This document shows, piece by piece, positions 7,150 through 13,179 of a DNA stretch of 14,242 nt. Numbering within the stretch: the first letter of the stretch is position 1; the number at the start of each line of letters is the position of its first letter. The notes under the pieces were generated by a model. It was not told the origin of the DNA, ran no database searches, and was given only the letters and a program-made list of their open reading frames with translations. Location of the stretch: the NCBI GenBank assembly GCA_945871545.1, contig CAMBWJ010000017.1, positions 1 to 14,242 on the forward strand. Reading direction: 5' to 3'. Source of the DNA: an uncultured Clostridia bacterium. Lineage in GTDB: Bacteria > Bacillota_A > Clostridia > Christensenellales > Aristaeellaceae. Made by a program: the position numbers and the translations under genes.

Positions 7150-8670
7150 TTACTTTCCCGCCATCCTCCGGTAGACCGGCAGCAGGGATTCGTAGCACAG
7201 CTCGAAGAGCTCCTTCACGGGGCCGTAGGCCTTCACGGCCTCGGGATTCGGCTCGTGCACGGCGGTGATGTTCAGGAAGCGGTCGATGTCGTCGAAGCTC
7301 TTGAACAGGCCCACGCCCACGCCGCCGGTGAGGGCCGCGCCGATGGAGTTGGCCTCCTCCAGCATGGAGGGCGCCTTGATGCGCGCATTGTAGACGTCGG
7401 CCATGATCTGCCGCCACACCGCGCCCTTCGCGCCGCCGCCGATGACCAGAATCTCGTCGATGGTCAAATTCTGGCGCAGGATCTCCAGGATGATGCCCAG
7501 GTTCATGGTCACGCCCTCGAGCACGCTGCGCAGCACGTCGCGGCGCTCGTTCTCCATCTTCAGGCCGATGAACGCGCCCTTGGCGTCCGGGTTCCAGCGC
7601 GGCGCGCGCTCACCCAGCATGTAGGGCAGGAAGATCACGCCGTTGGCGCCCACCGGGCTCTGCTCGATCTCCCGGTTGATCAGGTCGTAGGCGCTCACGC
7701 CCAGCCTTTCCGCCTCGACGGATTCATACTTGCAGATCTGGTTCTTCAGCCAGGAGTAGCTCAGGCCCGCGGCCTGCATGGTGCCGTTGGGCGAATACAT
7801 GCCGGGCACGATGTGGGCCCAGGTCACGGTGCGCATCTGCTCGTCGAACACCGGCTTGTCGCTGGTGGTGGCGATCCACGCGGAGGAGCCCATGCAGGAG
7901 AAGGTCTGGCCCGGACGCACGGAACCCGCGCCCACGTTGGCGCACACGCCGTCGCCGCCGCCCATGACCACCGGCGTGCCCACGGCAAGTCCGGTCGCCT
8001 CGGCCGCCTCCCGGGTCACACCGCCCGCCACGCTGGTGGAGGGCACGATCTCGGGCAGCTTGTCCGCGTCAATGCCGGAGATGTCCACGATCTTCTCCGA
8101 CCAGGAGAAGGTCTTGAGGTCCACGCAGGCGTTGGAGGACGCATCGGAGGGCTCGGTGCAGAACTTTCCGGTGAGCTTGAGCACGATGTAGTCCTTGGCG
8201 TTGAGGGTCTTGTAGGTGTTTTTATAAATGTCCGGTTCGTTGTCCCGCACCCACATCAGCTTCTGAAGTCCGTAGCTGGCGGCGTTGCGGTGGCCGACGA
8301 TGTGGTAGTAATCGGACAGGGAGATGTGCTCGTCGATGGCGTTCTGCTGCGCCGGGGCGCGCTGATCCGCCCAGATGATGGACGGGCGCAGGGGCGTTCC
8401 TGACTTGTCCACGCACAGGCAGCCCATCATCTGTCCGGAGAAGGACACTGCGGCGATGTCGTGCTTGTCGATGCCGGTCTTGGCGATCAGGCTCTTCGTG
8501 GTGTCGCAGATGGACTTCCACCAGTCATCGGGATTCTGCTCCGCCCAGTTGTCGTTGAAGTAGTGGCAGCCGTAGCTGTACACCGTGGAGCCGATCAGCC
8601 GGCCCTCCTCGGAAAACAGCGTCGCTTTGTTGCCGGAGGTGCCCAGATCATGTGCGATTACGTATTTCAT
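7150..8670 (-). CDS. FGGY-family carbohydrate kinase (xylulokinase-like)
   Basis: ATP-dependent sugar kinase of 506 aa, about the normal XylB length. Two actin-like domains are visible: HDLGTSGNKATLF (7-19) in the first, GGGD with candidate catalytic base D240 (237-240), FLPYMLGERAPRWNP in the middle, and IGGGAKGAVWRQIMADV in the C-terminal ATP domain. IIWADQR (98-104) and TEPSDASS (172-179) also fit xylulokinases. At the sugar site, however, the XylB signature GQMHG reads GQMMG (79-83), so the histidine is a methionine here. The sugar may therefore be another pentulose, hexulose or sugar acid. The start has a good AAAGGAGA 7 nt upstream. It is the last gene of the operon gntR, aroE-like, 2-hydroxyacid dehydrogenase, kinase, 53 nt after its neighbour. 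It probably traps the product of the two dehydrogenases as a phosphate ester. Kinase identity is sure; xylulose specificity is not. Confidence 0.88.
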   Translation of the reverse strand: MKYVIAHDLGTSGNKATLFSEEGRLIGSTVYSYGCHYFNDNWAEQNPDDWWKSICDTTKSLIAKTGIDKHDIAAVSFSGQMMGCLCVDKSGTPLRPSIIWADQRAPAQQNAIDEHISLSDYYHIVGHRNAASYGLQKLMWVRDNEPDIYKNTYKTLNAKDYIVLKLTGKFCTEPSDASSNACVDLKTFSWSEKIVDISGIDADKLPEIVPSTSVAGGVTREAAEATGLAVGTPVVMGGGDGVCANVGAGSVRPGQTFSCMGSSAWIATTSDKPVFDEQMRTVTWAHIVPGMYSPNGTMQAAGLSYSWLKNQICKYESVEAERLGVSAYDLINREIEQSPVGANGVIFLPYMLGERAPRWNPDAKGAFIGLKMENERRDVLRSVLEGVTMNLGIILEILRQNLTIDEILVIGGGAKGAVWRQIMADVYNARIKAPSMLEEANSIGAALTGGVGVGLFKSFDDIDRFLNITAVHEPNPEAVKAYGPVKELFELCYESLLPVYRRMAGK

Positions 8671-8696
8671 GGTCGTCTCTCCTTTGCAGACAGCGA

Positions 8697-8721
8697 TGAA
8701 GGGGGAAGCTCTCCCCCTTCA
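8697..8721 (-). other. Intercistronic hairpin between dehydrogenase and kinase genes
   Basis: TGAAGGGGGA (8697-8706) and TCCCCCTTCA (8712-8721) form a perfect 10-bp stem with a 5-nt loop, starting 2 nt past the dehydrogenase stop codon on the minus strand. No U-tract follows, so it is unlikely to terminate fully. It may stabilise the upstream mRNA or set the relative expression of the kinase. Confidence 0.55.
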
Positions 8722-8723
8722 CG

Positions 8724-9650
8724 TCAGGCCAGATCGCGAATGATGTTTTCCGTGGCCATGGTGCCCATGTTCTCCGTCGCGCCCCGGGTGGAGGCGGCGC
8801 AGTGGGAGCCCAGCACCACGTTGTCCAGCTCGAACCAGGCCGGATCCTCTGGCGGCTCGTGGGCGAAGGCGTCGATGCCCGCGCCGTAGATGCGCTCCTC
8901 CTTCAGGGCCTTGAGCAGCGCCGCCTCGTCGATCAGGCCGCCCCGGGCGGTGTTGATGAGGATCGCGTCCTTCTTCATCATGGCGAGCTCCTTTTCGCCC
9001 ACAAAGTTGCGGGTGGAATCCATCAGCGGCAGATGCAGCGAGATGAAGTCCGCCGTGCGGAAGATCGTCTCCGCGTCGGCGCGCTCGATGTTGTTCTCCT
9101 TGGCGTACTCCTCCGGCCAGTAGGGATCGTAGGCCAGCACCTTCATGCCGAAGCCCTGGGCGCGCTTTGCAACGTGCTTGCCGATGGCGCCCAGGCCGAA
9201 CAAGCCCAGGGTGGCGTGGCTCACGTCGCGGGTGGAGATCTTGCCCCAGTCCTTTCTGCGGCAGCGGCGGTCGATCATCACGGCCTTGCGCGCCACGGCC
9301 ATCATCAGCGTCATGGCGTAGTCCGCCACGGCCTCGCTGTTTGCGCCCACGGTGCGGCTGACCTTGACGCCGTGCGCCTTGCAGTAGTCCAGATCAATGT
9401 TGTCCACGCCCACGCCGTACTTGGCGATGGCGCGCAGCTTCGGCGCGCAGGCCAGAACCTCTGCGTCCAGCGGATCCACACCCACGATGATGCCGACGCA
9501 GTCCGCGATCAGCTCCTTCATCTGTTCCTTTTCGAGGATGCCACCGGTGGTGTTGCGCACGACTTCGTAGCCCGCATTTTCCAGCTGTTCAAAGAGCTGG
9601 GGCATGTTTTTGCCGTAGGAGCGCGGCGTGGTCAGAATTTTCTCTTTCAT
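8724..9650 (-). CDS. D-isomer-specific 2-hydroxyacid dehydrogenase (SerA/GhrB-like)
   Basis: NAD-dependent oxidoreductase of 308 aa interconverting a 2-hydroxyacid and its 2-oxoacid in the cytoplasm. The Rossmann motif is GLGAIG (152-157), with D175 at the end of the second strand favouring NAD over NADP. The catalytic set is complete: R236 in NTARGGLIDE, E265 in DAFAHEPPEDP and H283 in GSHCAAST. It lacks the C-terminal ACT domain of long SerA enzymes, so annotation as phosphoglycerate dehydrogenase would rest on homology only. It sits 21 nt after the shikimate-dehydrogenase-like gene and before the FGGY kinase, and GGGAGG lies 8 nt upstream of its ATG. The context argues for a catabolic role on a sugar-derived acid, such as reduction of a keto-aldonate in the way of GhrB, rather than serine synthesis. 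The substrate is unknown. Confidence 0.88.
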   Translation of the reverse strand: MKEKILTTPRSYGKNMPQLFEQLENAGYEVVRNTTGGILEKEQMKELIADCVGIIVGVDPLDAEVLACAPKLRAIAKYGVGVDNIDLDYCKAHGVKVSRTVGANSEAVADYAMTLMMAVARKAVMIDRRCRRKDWGKISTRDVSHATLGLFGLGAIGKHVAKRAQGFGMKVLAYDPYWPEEYAKENNIERADAETIFRTADFISLHLPLMDSTRNFVGEKELAMMKKDAILINTARGGLIDEAALLKALKEERIYGAGIDAFAHEPPEDPAWFELDNVVLGSHCAASTRGATENMGTMATENIIRDLA

Positions 9651-9671
9651 GATGCTCGCCTCCCGATCTTC

Positions 9672-10601
9672 TCAGCGCGCGAGGCGGTCGCACATGGCCA
9701 GGCGCTCGCCGGTGATGTCGATGTGGTAGACCTCGGCGATGACCTGAGTCCAGCCGTGGATGAAGTAGGTCCAGCCGTTCTCAATCTGCAAATCGCGCTC
9801 CTGCTGCTGGGCCTCGGCCTGGTGCATGAACTCCAGGGAGCCGCGATAGTTGAACTCCCACACGATGCCGTGCTTCGGGAACTTGCAATTGTCGGTCAGC
9901 GGGGAGCCGGGGCGATCCTTGCCCATGCCTGTGGCGTTGATGACGATGGAGCCCTCGGGCAGGGCCTCGACGATCCTGTCGTTCCACTCCGCAGTGGGGC
10001 AAAGGTGGAAGCTCATCGGCACGCGGCTGTTGCCCAGCAGGTGAATGGCCTCGGCCAGACGCGGCACGGAGCGGTTGTTCATGTTGATGCGCGCGGGCAC
10101 GTTGTCGCCGTGCTTCTCATTCTGGAGGTAGGAGCACACCGCCAGCGCGCTTCCGCCTGCGCCCAGCACGCAGGCCTGGGCGTCGGGATACTTCTTCCAG
10201 TGATCCGCCGGGACGAAGGAATCCAGCGCCAGGCCCACGGAGATGGGATCCTTTGCGTGGCCGCAGAGCTTGCCGTCCTTCTTGGAGATGGAGGAAATCT
10301 CGCCGAACTGCAGCGCATAGGGATCGAAGTACTCGAACAGATCCTTGCAGGCGTTGTACAGGTCGATCTTGTGGGTGGTGACCAGCGCGCCCAGGGACAG
10401 CGGATCGTTCTTGATGAACTCCACCGCCGCGCGGTAATCCTCGGCGGGGGCGTGCAGGCTGATGTCGATGCCCTTGATGCAGGTGTCCAGGCCCAGCGCC
10501 TCGGCCCAGATCGGGAAAATCTTCATGATGGAGGACTGGCCGGTGGTGACGCCGATGAAGTACATGGTGGGTTTGGTCGCGGATTCAGGCAGCTTGATCA
10601 T
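9672..10601 (-). CDS. Shikimate/quinate dehydrogenase-like oxidoreductase of divergent type
   Basis: AroE-fold protein of 309 aa with an N-terminal substrate domain and a C-terminal Rossmann domain. The catalytic pair is kept: K78 in VTTHKIDLY (usually VTxPxK) and D118 in GHAKDP (usually NTD). The nucleotide loop is VLGAGGSALAV (145-155), followed by NNRSVPRLAEA (175-185), NATGMG (222-227) and EFNYRGSLEFMHQAE (249-263). The substrate pocket differs from true AroE. The SxS signature that binds the shikimate carboxylate reads GQSSIMKIFP (21-30), and the C-terminal MLVxQ motif appears as FIHGW (280-284). The protein is also somewhat longer than typical AroE. AAAGGAGA lies 7 nt before the ATG. 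It belongs to a GntR-controlled cluster with a 2-hydroxyacid dehydrogenase and an FGGY kinase, not to an aro cluster. A polyol, cyclitol or sugar-acid substrate is more likely than shikimate, but this is inference. Confidence 0.82.
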   Translation of the reverse strand: MIKLPESATKPTMYFIGVTTGQSSIMKIFPIWAEALGLDTCIKGIDISLHAPAEDYRAAVEFIKNDPLSLGALVTTHKIDLYNACKDLFEYFDPYALQFGEISSISKKDGKLCGHAKDPISVGLALDSFVPADHWKKYPDAQACVLGAGGSALAVCSYLQNEKHGDNVPARINMNNRSVPRLAEAIHLLGNSRVPMSFHLCPTAEWNDRIVEALPEGSIVINATGMGKDRPGSPLTDNCKFPKHGIVWEFNYRGSLEFMHQAEAQQQERDLQIENGWTYFIHGWTQVIAEVYHIDITGERLAMCDRLAR

Positions 10602-10709
10602 GTTGTTCTCTCCTTTATTCGTTCGTCCGATTCTGGTCTCAGGATGTAACGTCGTATTGTCATGATATTTGCTCGCATAAATGGAGGGTCGAAGCCCACC
10701 CGGGGGGTG

Positions 10710-11468
10710 TCATTGCGGGGTGGTATCGACCTGCAAATCGATTTCAAAGCGGTTCCGATCGCCGCGATAGCGGGCGATGGAATACTCGATGGGCTCGTCC
10801 ATCTGATTGTAGCCGACCGTCTTGAACAGCTGCACCGGCTTGCCCCGCGCCATGTCCAGGCGCTCCACATCCCGCACGTTGGCCGCCACAGCCTCCAGGA
10901 TGCGGTTCACGCGGCAGATGCGGGTCTTGTCGCGCGTGGCGAGCAGATGGTACATCGACTCCTGGCTCATATCGTGCTTGAGGATGAACGCGCAGGCGTC
11001 GTAGGGCAGGTAGGTCTCCACCGTCACGATGGGATCGCCGTCCGCACAGCGCCGACGGTGCATGTACACCGCCTTGGTGCCCGGTGCAACCCCGAACACC
11101 TCCGCCACGCGCTCCGGCATGGGAATCACCTCAAAGGCCAGCATCTGCGTGCTCGGCACGCGGCCGGTGCGTTCAATCTGCTCGTTGAAGGGCTCCAGGC
11201 GCTTGATGAAGTCCTGCTTGATCTTCACCCGGGCCACGAAGGTTCCCTTGGACTTGATGCGGTACAGCCAGCCCGCCTGCACCAGCTCCGTGATGGCCTG
11301 GCGCACGGTGGTGCGGCTGATCTGAAACATTTCGGAAATCTCCTTTTCCGTCGGAATCAGACTGTCCACCGGATATTCGTTGTTCTTGATTTCCTCCAGC
11401 AGCAGACTCTTCAACTGAAAATAGAGCGGTACCGGTGTGGATTTGTCCAGCTTGTGGTCTTCCAGCAT
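10710..11468 (-). CDS. GntR-family (HutC/UTRA) transcriptional regulator
   Basis: Regulator of 252 aa from the ATG at 11468, chosen over an ATG at 11489 because AAAGGAACGGGAG lies just before it. Residues about 10-80 form the GntR winged helix: PVPLYFQLKSLLLEEI, then LIPTEKEISEMFQISRTTVRQA (recognition region about 38-58) and the wing GWLYRIKSKGTFVA. Residues about 90-245 form a UTRA effector domain like that of HutC, PhnF and NagR, which bind small metabolites, often phosphorylated sugars or sugar acids. It is the first gene of the minus-strand unit, 108 nt before the shikimate-dehydrogenase-like gene. A promoter with overlapping palindromes lies directly upstream, so autoregulation is likely. 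The natural inference is that it represses the operon until its substrate or a phosphorylated intermediate binds. The ligand is unknown. Confidence 0.9.
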   Translation of the reverse strand: MLEDHKLDKSTPVPLYFQLKSLLLEEIKNNEYPVDSLIPTEKEISEMFQISRTTVRQAITELVQAGWLYRIKSKGTFVARVKIKQDFIKRLEPFNEQIERTGRVPSTQMLAFEVIPMPERVAEVFGVAPGTKAVYMHRRRCADGDPIVTVETYLPYDACAFILKHDMSQESMYHLLATRDKTRICRVNRILEAVAANVRDVERLDMARGKPVQLFKTVGYNQMDEPIEYSIARYRGDRNRFEIDLQVDTTPQ

Positions 11469-11496
11469 TGGGACTCCCGTTCCTTTCATCGACAGT

Positions 11497-11531
11497 CATA
11501 ACTCAGCATAACATTGAATGTCATAACATTC
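11497..11531 (-). promoter_or_regulatory. Candidate operator of the GntR regulator: overlapping palindromes and GTTATG repeats
   Basis: Between the gntR promoter and start codon lie two overlapping perfect dyads, GAATGTCATAACATTC (11516-11531) and ACATTGAATGT (11511-11521). There are three copies of CATAAC on the plus strand (GTTATG on the coding strand) at 11497-11502, 11507-11512 and 11522-11527, spaced 10 and 15 bp. The dyads would cover roughly +6 to +26 of the transcript, a normal place for a repressor. The sequence is seen directly; binding by this regulator is inferred. Confidence 0.5.
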
Positions 11532-11543
11532 TGTCGCAAGATA

Positions 11544-11571
11544 ATTATACCACAGAAATCCTTTTTTTCAA
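11544..11571 (-). promoter_or_regulatory. Sigma-A promoter of gntR and the catabolic operon
   Basis: On the minus strand TTGAAA (11571-11566), a 16-nt spacer and TATAAT (11549-11544) form a near-consensus promoter, with an extended TGG just before the -10. Transcription should start near 11537, about 70 nt before the gntR ATG. The palindromes at 11511-11531 fall right behind the start site. Confidence 0.7.
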
Positions 11572-11603
11572 GATGTACCGGCACAGCTTCGCCATTTTTT
11601 CCA

Positions 11604-11683
11604 GTATGCGGCGGGAAGTGGGCATACCGCCAGCGGCGGGGTGAGGGCACCCCGTATGCGGCGGGATGAAGGCATCCCGCCCT
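11604..11683 (-). repeat. Three tandem 25-bp hairpin repeats downstream of dusB
   Basis: GCGGCGGG starts at 11608, 11633 and 11658, an exact 25-bp period. Each unit is an inverted repeat of the form GGCGGGATGAAGGCATCCCGCC. The middle unit changes both arms together (GGGGTG with CACCCC), and the outer units share the flank GTATGCGGCGGGA. The last unit abuts the dusB stop codon (11682-11684). No U-tract follows, so this resembles short REP-like intergenic repeats rather than a standard terminator. It may still protect or end the dusB mRNA. Confidence 0.7.
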
Positions 11684-12656
11684 ACTGCGCAGCCTCGGCA
11701 AACTCCGTGAGGGCAGCCTTTACCGCATCGGCGCTCTCCAGCACGTTGATGTGCTCCCGGAAGCGCGCCGCGCCCCGCATCCCGGAGATGTACCAGGCAA
11801 TGTGCTTGCGCATCTCCAGCATGCCGCCGCGTTCGCCGTGCAGCTGCTGCTCCAGCTCGAAGTGGCGCAGGGCCGTCTCCACCCGCTGCCTGGGCGTGGG
11901 CGGAATGTAATCCTCCCCCGCGATCGCCGCGCGAATCTCCGCGAACAGCCAGGGATTGCCCTCCGCCGCCCGGGCAACCAGCACCGCGTCGCAGCCGGTC
12001 TCAGAAAGCATCCGCAGCGCGTCCGCGCCGCTGCGCACGTCGCCGTTGCCGAACACCGGCACCGACACGCGCCGCTTCACCTCCCGGATGACGCTCCAGT
12101 CTGCATGCCCGGAGTACTGCTGCATGCGGGTGCGCCCGTGCACCGCGATGGCCGCAGCGCCCGCCTGTTCGCAGATCTGCGCAACCTCCACCGCATTGAT
12201 GTGCTCCGCGTCCCAGCCCGCGCGAATCTTCACCGTCACAGGAAGCTCCACCGCGTCCGCCACGGCCCGCACGATGCGGCCAATCTGCTGCGGATCGCGC
12301 ATCAGCGCGCTGCCCTCGCCGTTTCCGGTGATCTTCGGCGCGGGACAGCCGAAGTTGATGTCGTAGAAGTCAAAGCCTGCGGAGACCAGCTCCTGCGCCG
12401 CGTCCGCCATGATCTGCGGGTCGCTGCCGAACAGCTGCAGCGCGGCGATGCCCTCCCCCGGCAACCGGGTCAGCAGCTCCCGGGCGTTGCGGTTCTTCCC
12501 GCCGGAGTAGATCCAGCCCTTCGCCGAGAGCATCTCGCTCACGCTCCAGGCCGCGCCCTGCTCGTGGCACAGCAGGCGCATGGCCGCGTCGCTCACCCCG
12601 GCCATGGGCGCGAGCGCCGCACCTGCAGGCAGCTCCAGTTTCCCGATTCGTATCAA
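11682..12656 (-). CDS. dusB: tRNA-dihydrouridine synthase (DusB family)
   Basis: Flavoenzyme of 324 aa that reduces uridine to dihydrouridine in tRNA, using FMN and NAD(P)H in the cytoplasm. The barrel carries LAPMAGVSD (15-23) for FMN binding, DINFGCPAPKI (99-109) with catalytic C104, VTVKIRAGWD (140-149) with K143, VHGRTRMQQYSGHADW (172-187) and VFGNGDVRS (201-209). The C-terminal helical tRNA-binding part runs from about 255 to 324. ARAAEGNPWLF replaces the usual GRGALGNPW, a mild variation. The start codon is TTG at 12656-12654. It is supported by GGAGGGG 7 nt upstream and by the normal position of the N-terminus. An extended -10 promoter lies directly upstream. It is divergent from yqfC and in the same direction as gntR, 213 nt away. 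The gene is common in Firmicutes, and DusB rather than another Dus is likely but not certain. Confidence 0.93.
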   Translation of the reverse strand: MIRIGKLELPAGAALAPMAGVSDAAMRLLCHEQGAAWSVSEMLSAKGWIYSGGKNRNARELLTRLPGEGIAALQLFGSDPQIMADAAQELVSAGFDFYDINFGCPAPKITGNGEGSALMRDPQQIGRIVRAVADAVELPVTVKIRAGWDAEHINAVEVAQICEQAGAAAIAVHGRTRMQQYSGHADWSVIREVKRRVSVPVFGNGDVRSGADALRMLSETGCDAVLVARAAEGNPWLFAEIRAAIAGEDYIPPTPRQRVETALRHFELEQQLHGERGGMLEMRKHIAWYISGMRGAARFREHINVLESADAVKAALTEFAEAAQ

Positions 12657-12677
12657 GATATATCCCCTCCGATTATA

Positions 12678-12706
12678 ATTATACCATTCCCCTTCGATCC
12701 CCGCAA
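12678..12706 (-). promoter_or_regulatory. Sigma-A promoter of dusB
   Basis: On the minus strand TTGCGG (12706-12701), a 17-nt spacer and TATAAT (12683-12678) with an extended TGG precede GGAGGGG and the TTG start. The leader would be only about 15 nt. A second TATAAT overlaps at 12677-12672. Confidence 0.7.
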
Positions 12707-12734
12707 CGCAATTTCAGCGATTTGCGTCCATGGC

Positions 12735-12764
12735 TTGCATTTGTACCTCCCCATCGTGTATAAT
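12735..12764 (+). promoter_or_regulatory. Promoter of yqfC-yqfD (sigma-A or sigma-E type)
   Basis: TATAAT at 12759-12764 with TTGCAT at 12735-12740 (18-nt spacer) suits sigma-A weakly. The same bases read as GCATTTG and TGTATAAT with a 13-nt spacer loosely resemble a sigma-E promoter, which would fit a mother-cell sporulation operon. I cannot decide between them. Confidence 0.45.
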
Positions 12765-12882
12765 ATAGTTGGATAATTTTAGATATTTCCATGTCCTGAA
12801 TCGCTGCGCTGCGGCTCCGCCGGTTCGGAACGCGTCCCCAAGCGCATATCGTTGAACAAAAGACGATCTGCGGGGTGACGAT

Positions 12883-13179
12883 ATGAAGAACCGACGCGGC
12901 CCGCGCCCGAGCTCCCCTGCGCTGGAGTGGCTCTCGGATCTGTCGGGCAGAACGGCGCGCATCACCTCCATCGGCGGGCACTCGCTGCTGGTGGAGAACC
13001 ACTGCGGCATACTGGAGTTCACGCAGGAGAAAATTTCCCTGGCCACGCGCTGCGGAGCCATCGACGTTGCGGGCAGCGGCCTGAGCCTGTCGGAGGTGCG
13101 CCGGGACGCGCTGGTGATCCGGGGCGAGATCCGCCACGTGGATCTTCCCTGCGGGGAGGCGTGCCGCCATGAACCATGA
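12883..13179 (+). CDS. yqfC: Sporulation protein YqfC (YabP/YqfC family)
   Basis: Small protein of 98 aa. ITSIGGHSLLVENHCGILEFT (about 27-47) followed by a run of short beta-strands ending in DALVIRGEIRHVDL is the typical YabP/YqfC pattern. In Bacillus, yqfC precedes yqfD in a sporulation-linked operon that continues with phoH, ybeY and era. The same order is seen here: the yqfD ATG at 13169 overlaps the yqfC stop at 13177-13179 by 11 nt. The start at 12883 follows only a weak GGGGTGA. The molecular function is not known; a role in the mother cell during spore formation is inferred from the family. It implies an endospore-forming lineage. Confidence 0.85.
   Translation: MKNRRGPRPSSPALEWLSDLSGRTARITSIGGHSLLVENHCGILEFTQEKISLATRCGAIDVAGSGLSLSEVRRDALVIRGEIRHVDLPCGEACRHEP

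Noticed and set aside
8802..10649. 615-codon plus-strand frame across the two dehydrogenase genes, and a similar 573-codon frame at 6682-8403
   Set aside because: They cross several real genes and intergenic regions with proper starts and ribosome binding sites on the other strand. The translations are His/Val/Gly/Arg-rich shadows.
10654..10671. Possible cre or second operator around TGTAACG...TTGTCA between gntR and the AroE-like gene
   Set aside because: The dyad is weak and longer than a cre site, and it does not share the GTTATG or GAATGT elements of the gntR upstream region.
11469..11489. ATG at 11489 as the gntR start
   Set aside because: It would add seven residues and has no ribosome binding site; the ATG at 11468 follows AAAGGAACGGGAG.
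11604..11683. CRISPR array reading of the 25-bp-period repeats
   Set aside because: Units are directly adjacent palindromes with no unique spacers, and there are no cas genes.
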